This document shows, piece after piece, positions 35,501-42,712 of a DNA stretch of 64,000 nucleotides. The notes beneath the pieces are model-generated. The model saw nothing but the letters and a program-made list of their open reading frames with translations, was not told the DNA's origin and made no database searches. Origin of the DNA: an uncultured Cyclobacteriaceae bacterium (GTDB lineage Bacteria > Bacteroidota > Bacteroidia > Cytophagales > Cyclobacteriaceae); contig CAJQKV010000023.1 in assembly GCA_905479015.1 (NCBI GenBank), forward strand, positions 1 to 64,000, read 5' to 3'. The position numbers and the translations under genes were made by a program. Positions within the stretch are counted from its first letter, which is position 1; every line of letters begins with the position of its first letter.

Positions 35501-35646
35501 ATAATCTGTATCCATTCAGTCTTCAACTCACTGTATGGTCCTTCTTCCTCATAAATAACTAAAAGCTTATTCTTTCTCGATTCATTGCATGACGTTATGA
35601 TCGATAAAAAAAAAGAGATCGATAAAAGAGATAAAAGAATTTTCAT
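32542..35646 (-). CDS. Multi-domain lipoprotein: ThuA-like + PQQ sugar dehydrogenase-like propeller + PKD + cytochrome c + CBM6
   Basis: 1034 residues. Lipobox LSIITSC with Cys20. About 27-150 is a ThuA/glutamine-amidotransferase-like domain. About 170-600 is a glucose/sorbosone dehydrogenase-type beta-propeller (VLFIEREGNFKVYD, DGMLGLTIDPNYEDNNWVYI, CCHSGGSISFGPKGNLFLST). About 605-690 is a PKD domain. About 755-850 is a class I cytochrome c with the haem motif C775-S-S-C778-H779 and Met candidates at 807 and 824. About 895-1034 is a CBM6-like domain (YLEAENYD onwards). It would bind a glycan at the cell surface, oxidise sugars and pass electrons to its own haem. Largest gene here, same strand as the epimerase and sulfatase genes. 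Confidence 0.88.
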   Translation of the reverse strand: MKILLSLLSISFFLSIITSCNESRKNKLLVIYEEEGPYSELKTEWIQIIKESLFDFEVVDFERQRLGDSLWQNRALIILSDPQMLNPQWQSDIERYVQTGGELLLPSDTINSYYWPWLYQAQMNKENDFDGGKIIFFNDSTNLRTLLNESLGALSIQSGQVKTKQAPSNNRFTKIILDADVNEPMELSVLPGGRVLFIEREGNFKVYDPETRTTKLLHTFDISTEGNYEDGMLGLTIDPNYEDNNWVYIYYSPKGGRPRQNLSRFILAYQDSLLLQSEKVILEVAVQRETCCHSGGSISFGPKGNLFLSTGDNTSSKESDGYSPLDERAGRAPFDAQKGSSNTQDLRGKILRITPTAEGSYTIPTGNLFSLDGTEGRPEIYAMGCRNPFRFTVDQRTGYIYWGDVGPDSGKDSELGPQSYDEWNQAKTSGNYGWPYFEANNKAYPMLDFATNELGAPQDPNHPLNESPNNTGMKVLPPARTPMIWYPYGVSTTWPMLGKGSRSAMAGPVYYEPNTPSKTAFPDYYEGKLFIYEWARNWIKVVSFDEDWHVTKIEPFLPNEKFNKPIDMEFDEYGNMYVLEYGANYFANNIEAKLVKIEYNRGNRLPHAVIQATKTRGSAPFNAAFSASQSYDYDLNDTLVFDWTISDGREVRGEHISLTFDSIGIYEIGLKVTDHKGASATSSLHVSVGNAPPEINLTLEGNQSFYFGERQRNYQVEVADLEDGSLSTGTIDPHEVKINFSYLPGAHDLALLGEAFYENSNLPIAGKQLIEGSDCSSCHAMDSASIGPSFNQIAERYGNSSDNISMLAMKIIEGGNGNWGHSLMAAHPDLSTSDAESMVEYILSMKDKNNSSSLPVAGTFLLDEPQNRTDKGIYAISVGYEDHGNEEIPAIEASKIQFLRAPYLEAENYDVFKNVEQQRPNGGSFAYVSSLRHGSYVGFDNIDLNGVGKITIKILPISGGKIALFYGGFDGEPLAELSIPSAEKGPSWVEENFVEYNFIINEVSNGVKALFFLFSDADSTKVDMNMDQIIFKQK

Positions 35647-35704
35647 ATGTAGTTAATCTTTATTTTAAAAAAAACGTTCAGCAAAAATGTTTTTTTTAGC
35701 CGCT

Positions 35705-36841
35705 TCACAAGAGGCCAAACTTATAAATGCAGATGGAATAATAGGGCTCCTCTGCCGCTAATGAGGTTGAAGGAAATTGAATCTTATTAGGACTATCAGG
35801 GAAATGTTGGGTTTCCAAACAGAAGGCACCACGATGTTCATAATTTTTATCCTTTTTACCCTTCACCGTACCATCTAAAAAATTACCCCCATAAAACTGC
35901 ATGCCTGGCTCGTTGGTATATACTTCCAGCGTTCTTTTTGACACGGGTTCAACCACTCGCGCAGCAAAACTCACTAATGAATCGGACGGATTCAATACAT
36001 AATTATGGTCATATCCGTGCCCATAAGTCAACTGGTCATCTACCGCATCTATTCGACTCCCAATTTGAGTGGGTAATAAAAAGTCAAAAGGAGTATTTAC
36101 TACCTTTTGAATCACCCCTGTAGGTATCAACTGAGCATCAATGGGTGTAAAATAATCTGCATTAATTTGCAACAGATGATCATTCACATTTCCGTTGCCT
36201 GCTCCTTTTAGGTTAAAAAAAGAATGATGCGTAAGATTGATGATGGTGGTTTGATCGGATTGTGCGAAATACTGAATACTTAACTCATTTTCATCTGTAA
36301 GTTGATACTCAACGCTCACGGTTAAATTCCCGGGATAACCCTCCTCCATGTGTGGTGAAAAATAGCTCAAAAAAAGCTTATTCTCTGTAAATGAATTCAC
36401 TTTCCAAACAACGGATTCAAAGCCTTTATTTCCGCCATGTAAGTGATTTTCTCCATTATTTTTTACCAAAAGATACGTACTGTCCTCTAAAACAAAACGC
36501 CCCTTTTTAATACGGTTTCCATACCGGCCGATCAACGCACCAAAATATTTTTCTTTAGATTTCTGATAGGTATCCATGTCATTAAACCCCAAGACGACAT
36601 CTTCAAAATGACCTGTTTTATCAGGCAGCCATAGGGAGACCACCCGGCCCCCATAATTGGTGATTTGAGCGGTTACCCCCCATTTATTTTTGAGCGTATA
36701 TAATTTCACCTCTTGATCATCTATGATGGTATCAAAAGTCTCAGAAGAAATCAAATTCATGCCCATTTTTTTCTCAAAAAAACATGTGGTAAAGCATAAG
36801 TTAATTGAAATTAACAAAAGGCTTCGCAAACGTCTTTTCAT
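35705..36841 (-). CDS. Aldose 1-epimerase, exported
   Basis: 378 residues. A hydrophobic N-terminus with a Cys at 16-20 (LLLISINLCFTTCFF) suggests export, possibly as a lipoprotein. The mutarotase domain shows ITNYGGRVVSLWLPD, GRYGNRIKKGRF, NNGENHLHGGNKGF (substrate His), NLTHHSFFNLKG (catalytic His) and the C-terminal YTNEPGMQFYGGNFLDG with the catalytic Glu region. It interconverts alpha and beta aldoses, so it would feed anomers to the dehydrogenase encoded 58 bases downstream. Confidence 0.9.
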   Translation of the reverse strand: MKRRLRSLLLISINLCFTTCFFEKKMGMNLISSETFDTIIDDQEVKLYTLKNKWGVTAQITNYGGRVVSLWLPDKTGHFEDVVLGFNDMDTYQKSKEKYFGALIGRYGNRIKKGRFVLEDSTYLLVKNNGENHLHGGNKGFESVVWKVNSFTENKLFLSYFSPHMEEGYPGNLTVSVEYQLTDENELSIQYFAQSDQTTIINLTHHSFFNLKGAGNGNVNDHLLQINADYFTPIDAQLIPTGVIQKVVNTPFDFLLPTQIGSRIDAVDDQLTYGHGYDHNYVLNPSDSLVSFAARVVEPVSKRTLEVYTNEPGMQFYGGNFLDGTVKGKKDKNYEHRGAFCLETQHFPDSPNKIQFPSTSLAAEEPYYSICIYKFGLL

Positions 36842-36898
36842 AATTCGTAGTCAATATTATTTGAGCATCACACAACAAAATCACATGAACCGGGAAAG

Positions 36899-38563
36899 TT
36901 ATTCTACCCATCCATTATCAAAGTAGACCTCAATGAATTCTTGATCCAATTCCTCAGAATCTTGATATTTTATTCTCATGTCTTTTAATTCCAATTTTAA
37001 TTGGGTCACAATGCTGGCATACGCCGGATCATCGTATACATTATTTAATTCTGATGGATCCTTCATCCTATCGTAGAGCTCCCACTCATCTACGTCATAA
37101 TAAAAGTGAACCAATTTATAGGCTTTAGAAACGATCCCGAAATGCCTTTTTACCATATGGACGGCAGGGTACTCATAATAATGATAATAAACGGCCTCGC
37201 GCGTCCAGGTAGCTTCACCTTTCAACAAGGGCAAAAGACTTTCTCCTTGCATATCTCCTGGCGCTTTGATATCGGCTACCTCCAACAAAGTCTGTGCAAA
37301 GTCTAAGTTTTGAACCATTTCATCATTCGTGCTTCCGGGAGCAATATGTCCTGGCCATTGGATTAAAAGTGGGGTTTTAAAAGACTCATCATATATGAAT
37401 CTTTTATCAAACCAACCATGCTCTCCTAAATAAAATCCTTGGTCTGAAGTATAAATAATCATCGTATTTTGGTCCAATCCGGTTTCTTCAAGATAATCTA
37501 GTAACCTACCAACATTGTCATCTACAGACGCAATGGTTCCTAAATAATCCTGCATGTATCTTTGATATTTCCACCGCATTTTCTCCTCCCTTGACATGCT
37601 GGGCCAATGTACCTTAAACTCAAGATTAATTGAATCAATAATGGGATCATATAAGGCCTTTTGAGCTTCATTTGCACGGTTGTAAGGTCCAGAAAATCCA
37701 TCTACCTCCTTCCATTTCATCGCCGGTATCTCCGGTAGTACGCCACCCATTTCAGCTAGGGTTTTGGGTCTGATTTTAGCATCATGGCCATACTTCATGT
37801 GAGACAAAAGATTCATTTCAGCTTCCTTTGCCGCTGAGCCTCTCCCTTGATAATCATCAAAAAGGGTTGGGGGTTCTGGAAAATGTTTCTTACTAAATTC
37901 TTTGAATTTATCAGCACGTGGCCACCAGGGTCGATGGGGTGCTTTGTGCAAGTACATCAACATAAACGGCTTTTCAGGATCTCTTTTTAGGTCTAGCCAA
38001 TTTAGGGTAAGATCCGTAATAATATCAGTAACGTAACCTATAATAGTCGTATCCCCCTTTGGGGTAATGAAATCAGGATTGATGTAATTTCCCTGTCCAG
38101 GTAAAATCAGAAAATCATCAATACCTTTGGGATTATTTCCAAAATGTAATTTTCCAAACATCGCCGTCTGATAGCCCGCTTGTTGAAAAAGCAATGGGAA
38201 CGTAATGTTGGTGGTATCAAAGGGCATCAGGTTGTCTATTTTTCCATTCAAATGTGTATGCTTACCAGTCAGGATGGTGGCTCTTGAAGGGGCACATATT
38301 GAATTGGTAACACAGGCATTGTTAAAAAGCATTCCTTGTTGCGCGATGCGATCAATATTCGGGGTCACTATTAAGTTATCCTGATAGGCACTTATGGCTT
38401 GATACGCGTGATCATCAGACATGATGAAAATAATGTTAGGTCTTACAGGTTTTTTTAAAGCAACCTCCATCCTACCGCATCCCATCATAAGGATGATGAT
38501 AAGTGATGCATAAACGCCTTTTTTAATTCTGCAGTACCTAATTGTAATTCTTGACTTCATCAT
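36899..38563 (-). CDS. Sulfatase (type I, formylglycine-dependent), lipoprotein
   Basis: 554 residues. Lipobox LIIILMMGCG, Cys29. The metal Asp pair lies in PNIIFIMSDDHAYQ (D50, D51). The modification motif C90-A-P-S-R94 followed by ATILTGK is intact, so the Cys can become formylglycine. Further sulfatase motifs: TAMFGKLHFG, YTSDQGFYLGEHGW and the RFIYDESFKTPL segment. A periplasmic or surface enzyme removing sulfate esters from a glycan. It is the first gene of the minus-strand sugar-processing run. The maturation enzyme is not in the window. Confidence 0.92.
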   Translation of the reverse strand: MMKSRITIRYCRIKKGVYASLIIILMMGCGRMEVALKKPVRPNIIFIMSDDHAYQAISAYQDNLIVTPNIDRIAQQGMLFNNACVTNSICAPSRATILTGKHTHLNGKIDNLMPFDTTNITFPLLFQQAGYQTAMFGKLHFGNNPKGIDDFLILPGQGNYINPDFITPKGDTTIIGYVTDIITDLTLNWLDLKRDPEKPFMLMYLHKAPHRPWWPRADKFKEFSKKHFPEPPTLFDDYQGRGSAAKEAEMNLLSHMKYGHDAKIRPKTLAEMGGVLPEIPAMKWKEVDGFSGPYNRANEAQKALYDPIIDSINLEFKVHWPSMSREEKMRWKYQRYMQDYLGTIASVDDNVGRLLDYLEETGLDQNTMIIYTSDQGFYLGEHGWFDKRFIYDESFKTPLLIQWPGHIAPGSTNDEMVQNLDFAQTLLEVADIKAPGDMQGESLLPLLKGEATWTREAVYYHYYEYPAVHMVKRHFGIVSKAYKLVHFYYDVDEWELYDRMKDPSELNNVYDDPAYASIVTQLKLELKDMRIKYQDSEELDQEFIEVYFDNGWVE

Positions 38564-38838
38564 TTAAAAACACTCGCAAATAACTTCCCTTAAATCAGAT
38601 AGAAAATAGCCTATATGAAATCTTTTAAGATCCTCCCTCTCCGTTTATATGGAAAGGTCTCTTTGCTCGTTAAACTCATGGAATTAGTGAAAAGTAAAAA
38701 ACCATCAACCATAATTTAAGTCACTATTAATTTGATCTACGCACATTAATAAATCTCACGCCAATCCAAGGAACCTATATTAAAAATTCAATCTACGAAA
38801 AAAAATTAGATATAAACATAAAAAGGAGGACATAAAGA

Positions 38839-38874
38839 ATGAGTCTAAAAATGAAATTTTTACAAAAAAATTAA
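38839..38874 (+). other. 11-codon mini-ORF behind a strong Shine-Dalgarno sequence
   Basis: AAGGAGGA at 38823-38830 is 8 bases upstream of an ATG that opens MSLKMKFLQKN and then stops. Genes in this window rarely show such a full AGGAGG, so it stands out. A leader peptide is possible; chance is also possible in AT-rich DNA. It ends 131 bases before the csp ATG. Confidence 0.3.
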
Positions 38875-38976
38875 CTTTAAATAGGCCCAATCAATCAAAT
38901 AATCAACTTTTTTAGGCTCCTTCAAGATTTTTTGTACGATTTTTCAAAAAAATTATGGCATTTGCTTTAAAATAAC

Positions 38977-38984
38977 TAGTTTTG
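38977..38984 (+). promoter_or_regulatory. -7 promoter box TAGTTTTG for the cold-shock gene
   Basis: Perfect TAnnTTTG 21 bases before the ATG at 39006. A TTTG at 38961-38964 is closer than the usual -33 spacing. The leader would be about 15 bases, too short for a cspA-type thermosensing 5' UTR. Confidence 0.55.
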
Positions 38985-39005
38985 TATAAATTAATACAAA
39001 TAATT

Positions 39006-39197
39006 ATGAGTAACGGTATAGTAAAATTTTTTAATAACACCAAAGGATTTGGATTTATCACACCTGATGAAGGTGGGAAAGATGTGTTTGTTCACCAAAC
39101 AGGTCTAACAGAAGAAATTCGTGAAGGCGACAAAGTAAGCTACGATGTGCAAGATGGCCAGAAAGGCTTGAATGCAGTAAACGTCAAAGTTTCCTAA
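39006..39197 (+). CDS. Cold-shock domain protein
   Basis: 63 residues from the ATG at 39006 ([18 protein letters not shown]); an upstream in-frame ATG adds 8 residues that do not fit the family. RNP1 is KGFGFITP and RNP2 is VFVHQTG, so the single-stranded nucleic-acid binding face is intact. It acts as an RNA chaperone. It has its own promoter box and terminator. Confidence 0.95.
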   Translation: MSNGIVKFFNNTKGFGFITPDEGGKDVFVHQTGLTEEIREGDKVSYDVQDGQKGLNAVNVKVS

Positions 39198-39220
39198 GCA
39201 GTTTTCTCAAAATACTTTGC

Positions 39221-39250
39221 AAGCCTGTCAATTTATGACAGGCTTTTTTT
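39221..39250 (+). terminator. Rho-independent terminator of the cold-shock gene
   Basis: Perfect 10-bp stem AAGCCTGTCA/TGACAGGCTT with loop ATTTA, followed by a run of T. Confidence 0.93.
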
Positions 39251-39355
39251 ATGCCCTTTGTATAGTGGGCACTTCCTTATTTTAATGCGCATGTAGGTAT
39301 CTAACTGGTTATGAACCTTTTTATTCAATACTTGGTTGCATCCAAAAAACACCCT

Positions 39356-39727
39356 ATGAAAATCACACTTAAGCTAGCTGCCCTCTATAATCTCTGTTGG
39401 GGCGCATGGGTAGTATTAAGTCCCAACCAATTTTTCAACCTGGTAGGCATGGAGCCGCTCAATCACCCTATGGTGTGGCAAGGCATGGGTATGGTCATTG
39501 GCGTTTATGGTATTGGTTATTGGTTGGCCTCTTATGATCCCATTAGACATTGGCCGATTGTTTTTGTTGGTTTTTTGGGGAAAGTATTTGGGCCTCTTGG
39601 ATTTTTTATTTATTACTTTCAAGACAAAGTTCCTTTTGCGTTTATATATACCTTAATTACCAATGATTTCATCTGGTGGGTTCCTTTTTTTTATATTTTG
39701 AAAATGGCTTATAAAGAATCTCATTAA
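39356..39727 (+). CDS. Small conserved membrane protein, four helices
   Basis: 123 residues from the ATG at 39356 (MKITLKLAALYNLCWG); a start at 39311 would add 15 residues. Four hydrophobic segments. The pattern NQFFNLVGMEP ... WQGMGMVIGVYGIGYWLASYDPIRHWP is shared by a family of small bacterial membrane proteins that I recall only under vague or misleading names. Function unknown. First of four small membrane protein genes spaced by 11 bases, a 4-base overlap and 54 bases. Confidence 0.75.
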   Translation: MKITLKLAALYNLCWGAWVVLSPNQFFNLVGMEPLNHPMVWQGMGMVIGVYGIGYWLASYDPIRHWPIVFVGFLGKVFGPLGFFIYYFQDKVPFAFIYTLITNDFIWWVPFFYILKMAYKESH

Positions 39728-39738
39728 AAACGTTTATC

Positions 39739-40134
39739 ATGATAAAAATACATCTCCTATTAAAATACAGTTGCTTCCTATTCTACCTCTCGGCTGGAAT
39801 GAATCACTTTATAGATCCGGATTTTTATTATGGATTAATTCCTGATTATTTACCCTACCCTTATTGGATTAATATAGTGAGTGGACTTTTAGAAATCGTG
39901 CTCTCTTTACTCCTCCTTTTCCCTAAATATCAAAAAATAGGAGCTTTAGGTATTGTTATATTATTAATTTGCTTCGTCCCTTCACATGTCTATTTCATTC
40001 AAATCGGGTCTTGCGTAACGGATGGACTCTGTGTGGCTCCATGGATGGGTTGGTTGAGGTTGATCATCGTTCATCCATTATTGATTTTTTGGGCTTGGAA
40101 TGTGGGAAAATTAAACTTTCGTTTCGCCCAATGA
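39739..40134 (+). CDS. DoxX-like membrane protein
   Basis: 131 residues, four hydrophobic segments. The start LLKYSCFLFYLSAGMNHFIDPDFYYGLIP and the following ISGLLEI-like helix (NIVSGLLEIVLSLLLLFP) fit the DoxX-like group of small membrane proteins. Overlaps the next gene by four bases (ATGA). Role unknown; the group is often linked to redox reactions in the membrane. Confidence 0.75.
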   Translation: MIKIHLLLKYSCFLFYLSAGMNHFIDPDFYYGLIPDYLPYPYWINIVSGLLEIVLSLLLLFPKYQKIGALGIVILLICFVPSHVYFIQIGSCVTDGLCVAPWMGWLRLIIVHPLLIFWAWNVGKLNFRFAQ

Positions 40135-40547
40135 GCATTCCATTAATCCGGCTACTGTTTGACTTCGGGTTATTGGTTTTGATTTGGTTGGTCCAACTCG
40201 TCATCTATCCAAGCTTTCTCTATTATGAGCAAGACAATCTTAAACGGTGGCATGAAAAATATACGCAAAAAATCACTTATGTGGTACTCCCCTTGATGAT
40301 GGGGCAATTGATAATTACTACCATACACCTCTTTAATGATTTTTCTACTTTTACCTTAGGATCATTTTTAATGATTATTACACTTTGGATGATGACTTTT
40401 TTGATTTTTGTACCCCTGCACAGCAAAATCTCAAATAATGAAATTAATCTATCTATTGTACATCAATTGATCCGCTTAAACTGGATAAGGACCCTACTTT
40501 GGAGCGGGTTATTTGTCTCAAGTCTCTTATATTACCTAACGCATTAA
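40131..40547 (+). CDS. Small integral membrane protein, unknown function
   Basis: 138 residues from the ATG at 40131, which overlaps the DoxX-like stop (ATGA). The longer frame back to 39969 runs inside that gene and is not needed. Four hydrophobic segments; the conserved-looking motif LVQLVIYPSFLYYEQDN and WHEKYTQKITY after the first helix recalls DUF1772-like proteins, but I am not certain. Confidence 0.7.
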   Translation: MSIPLIRLLFDFGLLVLIWLVQLVIYPSFLYYEQDNLKRWHEKYTQKITYVVLPLMMGQLIITTIHLFNDFSTFTLGSFLMIITLWMMTFLIFVPLHSKISNNEINLSIVHQLIRLNWIRTLLWSGLFVSSLLYYLTH

Positions 40548-40601
40548 CTCAAAGGTGACTTAATGCCCCAGTGCGCTTAATTCATTTAATTATTAAAGAA
40601 A

Positions 40602-41369
40602 ATGATCTTAACTCATAAAAACACCCACTTCATTTCATTTATCAGCCTCACTTTACTTCTGATACTTTATATCATGACCCTTAATGGCTTTTTTGGCCCC
40701 CATCCCATAGGAACTACCAGTACAAGTACAAGACCTCTGATTGTGCCTAAAGGATTTGCCTTTTCCATTTGGGCCCTTATATACACCGGTCTCATCACTT
40801 TCCCTATTTATCAGTTCATCAAAAAAAAAGAGGCTCCTCAATGGCGTCCATTACGTGTTTGGTATAGCATCAATGTGATTTTAAATGGCCTTTGGCTAGT
40901 TTGTGCCTCTTATGATTGGCTTTGGATTACGGTCATTATCATTCTGATGATGCTCTTTTCTCTCATTAAAATCGATCATCAAATTCGTACTATGAAAAAT
41001 GAAGGGATCAAAATTAATTATTGGATGGAATCTTTCGTCTTCAGTATTTACTTTGGATGGGTTACCCTGGCTACCGTCCTCAACATTGCGGCCGCCCTCA
41101 AATTCTATGAATGGAATACGTGGGGGATTTCTGAGCTTTATTGGTCCCTCCTTATTTTATCTGTCACCGGAATCATTATCATTAGACTATTTCGCTGGTA
41201 CCGCGACCAAGCCTTCATCGCTGTGGGTGTATGGGCCTTTTGGGCACTAACCCTACGACATTGGGAAAGTCTACCCATACTGGCTTATTTTTCGTTAGGA
41301 ATAATGATCTCCTTTATTCTTTTGATCATCATCCAAATGGTACGGCCCACAGAAATAGTTCCTGACTGA
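40602..41369 (+). CDS. TspO/MBR-related tryptophan-rich membrane protein
   Basis: 255 residues, seven hydrophobic segments, many Trp. The segment KGFAFSIWALIYTGLI is typical of TspO-related proteins, but the protein is longer than the 150-160 residues of classical TspO, matching the larger Bacteroidota relatives. Classical TspO binds porphyrins and mediates light or redox responses; for this longer group the function is not established. Last of the four membrane genes. Confidence 0.75.
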   Translation: MILTHKNTHFISFISLTLLLILYIMTLNGFFGPHPIGTTSTSTRPLIVPKGFAFSIWALIYTGLITFPIYQFIKKKEAPQWRPLRVWYSINVILNGLWLVCASYDWLWITVIIILMMLFSLIKIDHQIRTMKNEGIKINYWMESFVFSIYFGWVTLATVLNIAAALKFYEWNTWGISELYWSLLILSVTGIIIIRLFRWYRDQAFIAVGVWAFWALTLRHWESLPILAYFSLGIMISFILLIIIQMVRPTEIVPD

Positions 41370-41397
41370 TCTCAAATCATGCAAATGATGGGTATTT

Positions 41398-41414
41398 GAA
41401 CGAATTTATCGTTC
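41398..41414. terminator. Possible terminator hairpin between convergent genes
   Basis: GAACGA, loop ATTTA, TCGTTC, then TTCTTATT. A six-base stem only, but positioned between the stops of the TspO-like gene and the desaturase gene, where a shared terminator would be expected. Confidence 0.35.
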
Positions 41415-41420
41415 TTCTTA

Positions 41421-42527
41421 TTAGGCAACTTCTAATTTCGGCCGGCCAAGTGCAAATAGCATTTTCTTATGATTGATCAAGGCTTTTCTAAACGAGCCAT
41501 AATTATGATAAGGGATACCAAACTCTTTCGCTGTTTGCTCAACAATGGGTGCCAATTTCGCATAATGTACATGGCATATATTAGGATATAAATGATGCTC
41601 TATTTGATAATTAAGGCCTCCTACGAACCATGAGAAGATTCTATTGTTCCCTGCAAAATTACAGGTTGTTTTGAGCTGATGAGCCATCCAATTGTCAGGG
41701 ATCAGATCATCTTCAGCTATGGGGTACTCATTTACCTCCATGACATGTGCTGGCTGGAAAACGGATCCTAAAATCAATCCAGCTATGTAATGCATGATAA
41801 AAAATCCGGCGAATATTTCTAAAAAGCTAAAAGGAGTAAACATTAACGGAAGTACCATTATATAGGCATAGTAGAACAATTTACTGATCACTAACCAAGC
41901 CCAAGCTTTAGATACAGAAACATGCTTTGCTAAGATTCCCGATTTTTGATATCCTACCAATTGAGCAAAATCTTTAAATACGATCCATGAAAAGGACATA
42001 AGCCCGTACAAAAGCCATGCATAAATATGTTGATATTTATGAAAAGACCTTAATTCGGCATGCGGCGTAAACCTTAGGATAAATCTCGGCCGAATGTCTT
42101 CATCATGCGTATCTATATTGGTATAGGAATGATGAAATACGTTGTGTTGTATTTTCCAATTGGTCGCGTTTCCTCCAATAACATTTAAACTGTAGCCAAT
42201 GATTTTGTTGACCAGTGGATTTTTTGAGTAAGACCCATGATTGGCGTCATGCATGACAGACAAGCCAATACCTGCTACCCCAAGTCCCGTAACAAAATAG
42301 CACCCCAACATCACCCATACATTGGCTGCGCTGTATACAAACGAATAAGGAATGAACAATAAGCAAAACATGAAAGCGGTCTTAATAAACATCATTGAAT
42401 TGGCATTCCTACCTTTTCCAGATAACTTAAAATGTTCGTTAACCCTTTTATTTAAGGTGGTGGCAAATTCTTTATTGATCGAATTTTTAAACCGCAAAAT
42501 TGATTGGGCACTCTTGTATATTGGCAT
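41421..42527 (-). CDS. Acyl-lipid/acyl-CoA fatty acid desaturase
   Basis: 368 residues with four to five membrane segments. Three His boxes: H93-DANH97, H128-NVFHH133 and QIEHH312 (the Q-x-x-HH form of front-end, linoleoyl-CoA-type desaturases). It would insert a double bond into membrane acyl chains using a di-iron centre and O2. No cytochrome b5 domain is fused. The partner reductase could be the PaaE-like protein at 50207, which is an inference. It lies 3.3 kb from the cold-shock gene, a sensible neighbour for a membrane fluidity enzyme. Confidence 0.93.
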   Translation of the reverse strand: MPIYKSAQSILRFKNSINKEFATTLNKRVNEHFKLSGKGRNANSMMFIKTAFMFCLLFIPYSFVYSAANVWVMLGCYFVTGLGVAGIGLSVMHDANHGSYSKNPLVNKIIGYSLNVIGGNATNWKIQHNVFHHSYTNIDTHDEDIRPRFILRFTPHAELRSFHKYQHIYAWLLYGLMSFSWIVFKDFAQLVGYQKSGILAKHVSVSKAWAWLVISKLFYYAYIMVLPLMFTPFSFLEIFAGFFIMHYIAGLILGSVFQPAHVMEVNEYPIAEDDLIPDNWMAHQLKTTCNFAGNNRIFSWFVGGLNYQIEHHLYPNICHVHYAKLAPIVEQTAKEFGIPYHNYGSFRKALINHKKMLFALGRPKLEVA

Positions 42528-42712
42528 TTAATATGAGCTAGGTGTTATAATAGTGAACAAACGATTATGTAGGTAAGTTCCGTGAAAGGTAACAAAAATT
42601 ACGCTGCCAATTAAGATAAAAATCGAGAAAATACAGTTAAATGATAAAATTCCTGCTAAGCCGAAACCAATAACTAGGCAAGTCGCTTGAATTGTGAGGA
42701 ACGAAGTAGCCG

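Larger units (their letters stand above)
38564..39005. other. Intergenic region of 442 bp between the sulfatase and cold-shock genes
   Basis: Very AT-rich divergent spacer. It carries the csp promoter box near the right end and an 11-codon mini-ORF with a strong Shine-Dalgarno (described separately). I see nothing else of note. Confidence 0.5.

Noticed and set aside
25578-36841. A PQQ biosynthesis cluster suggested by the PqqB-like protein and the sugar dehydrogenase
   Set aside because: No pqqA, pqqC, pqqD or pqqE in the window, and the two genes are on opposite strands 6 kb apart.
39969-40130. Long upstream extension of the membrane protein gene at 40131
   Set aside because: It runs inside the DoxX-like gene in another frame; the ATGA overlap at 40131 gives a better start and a hydrophobic N-terminus.
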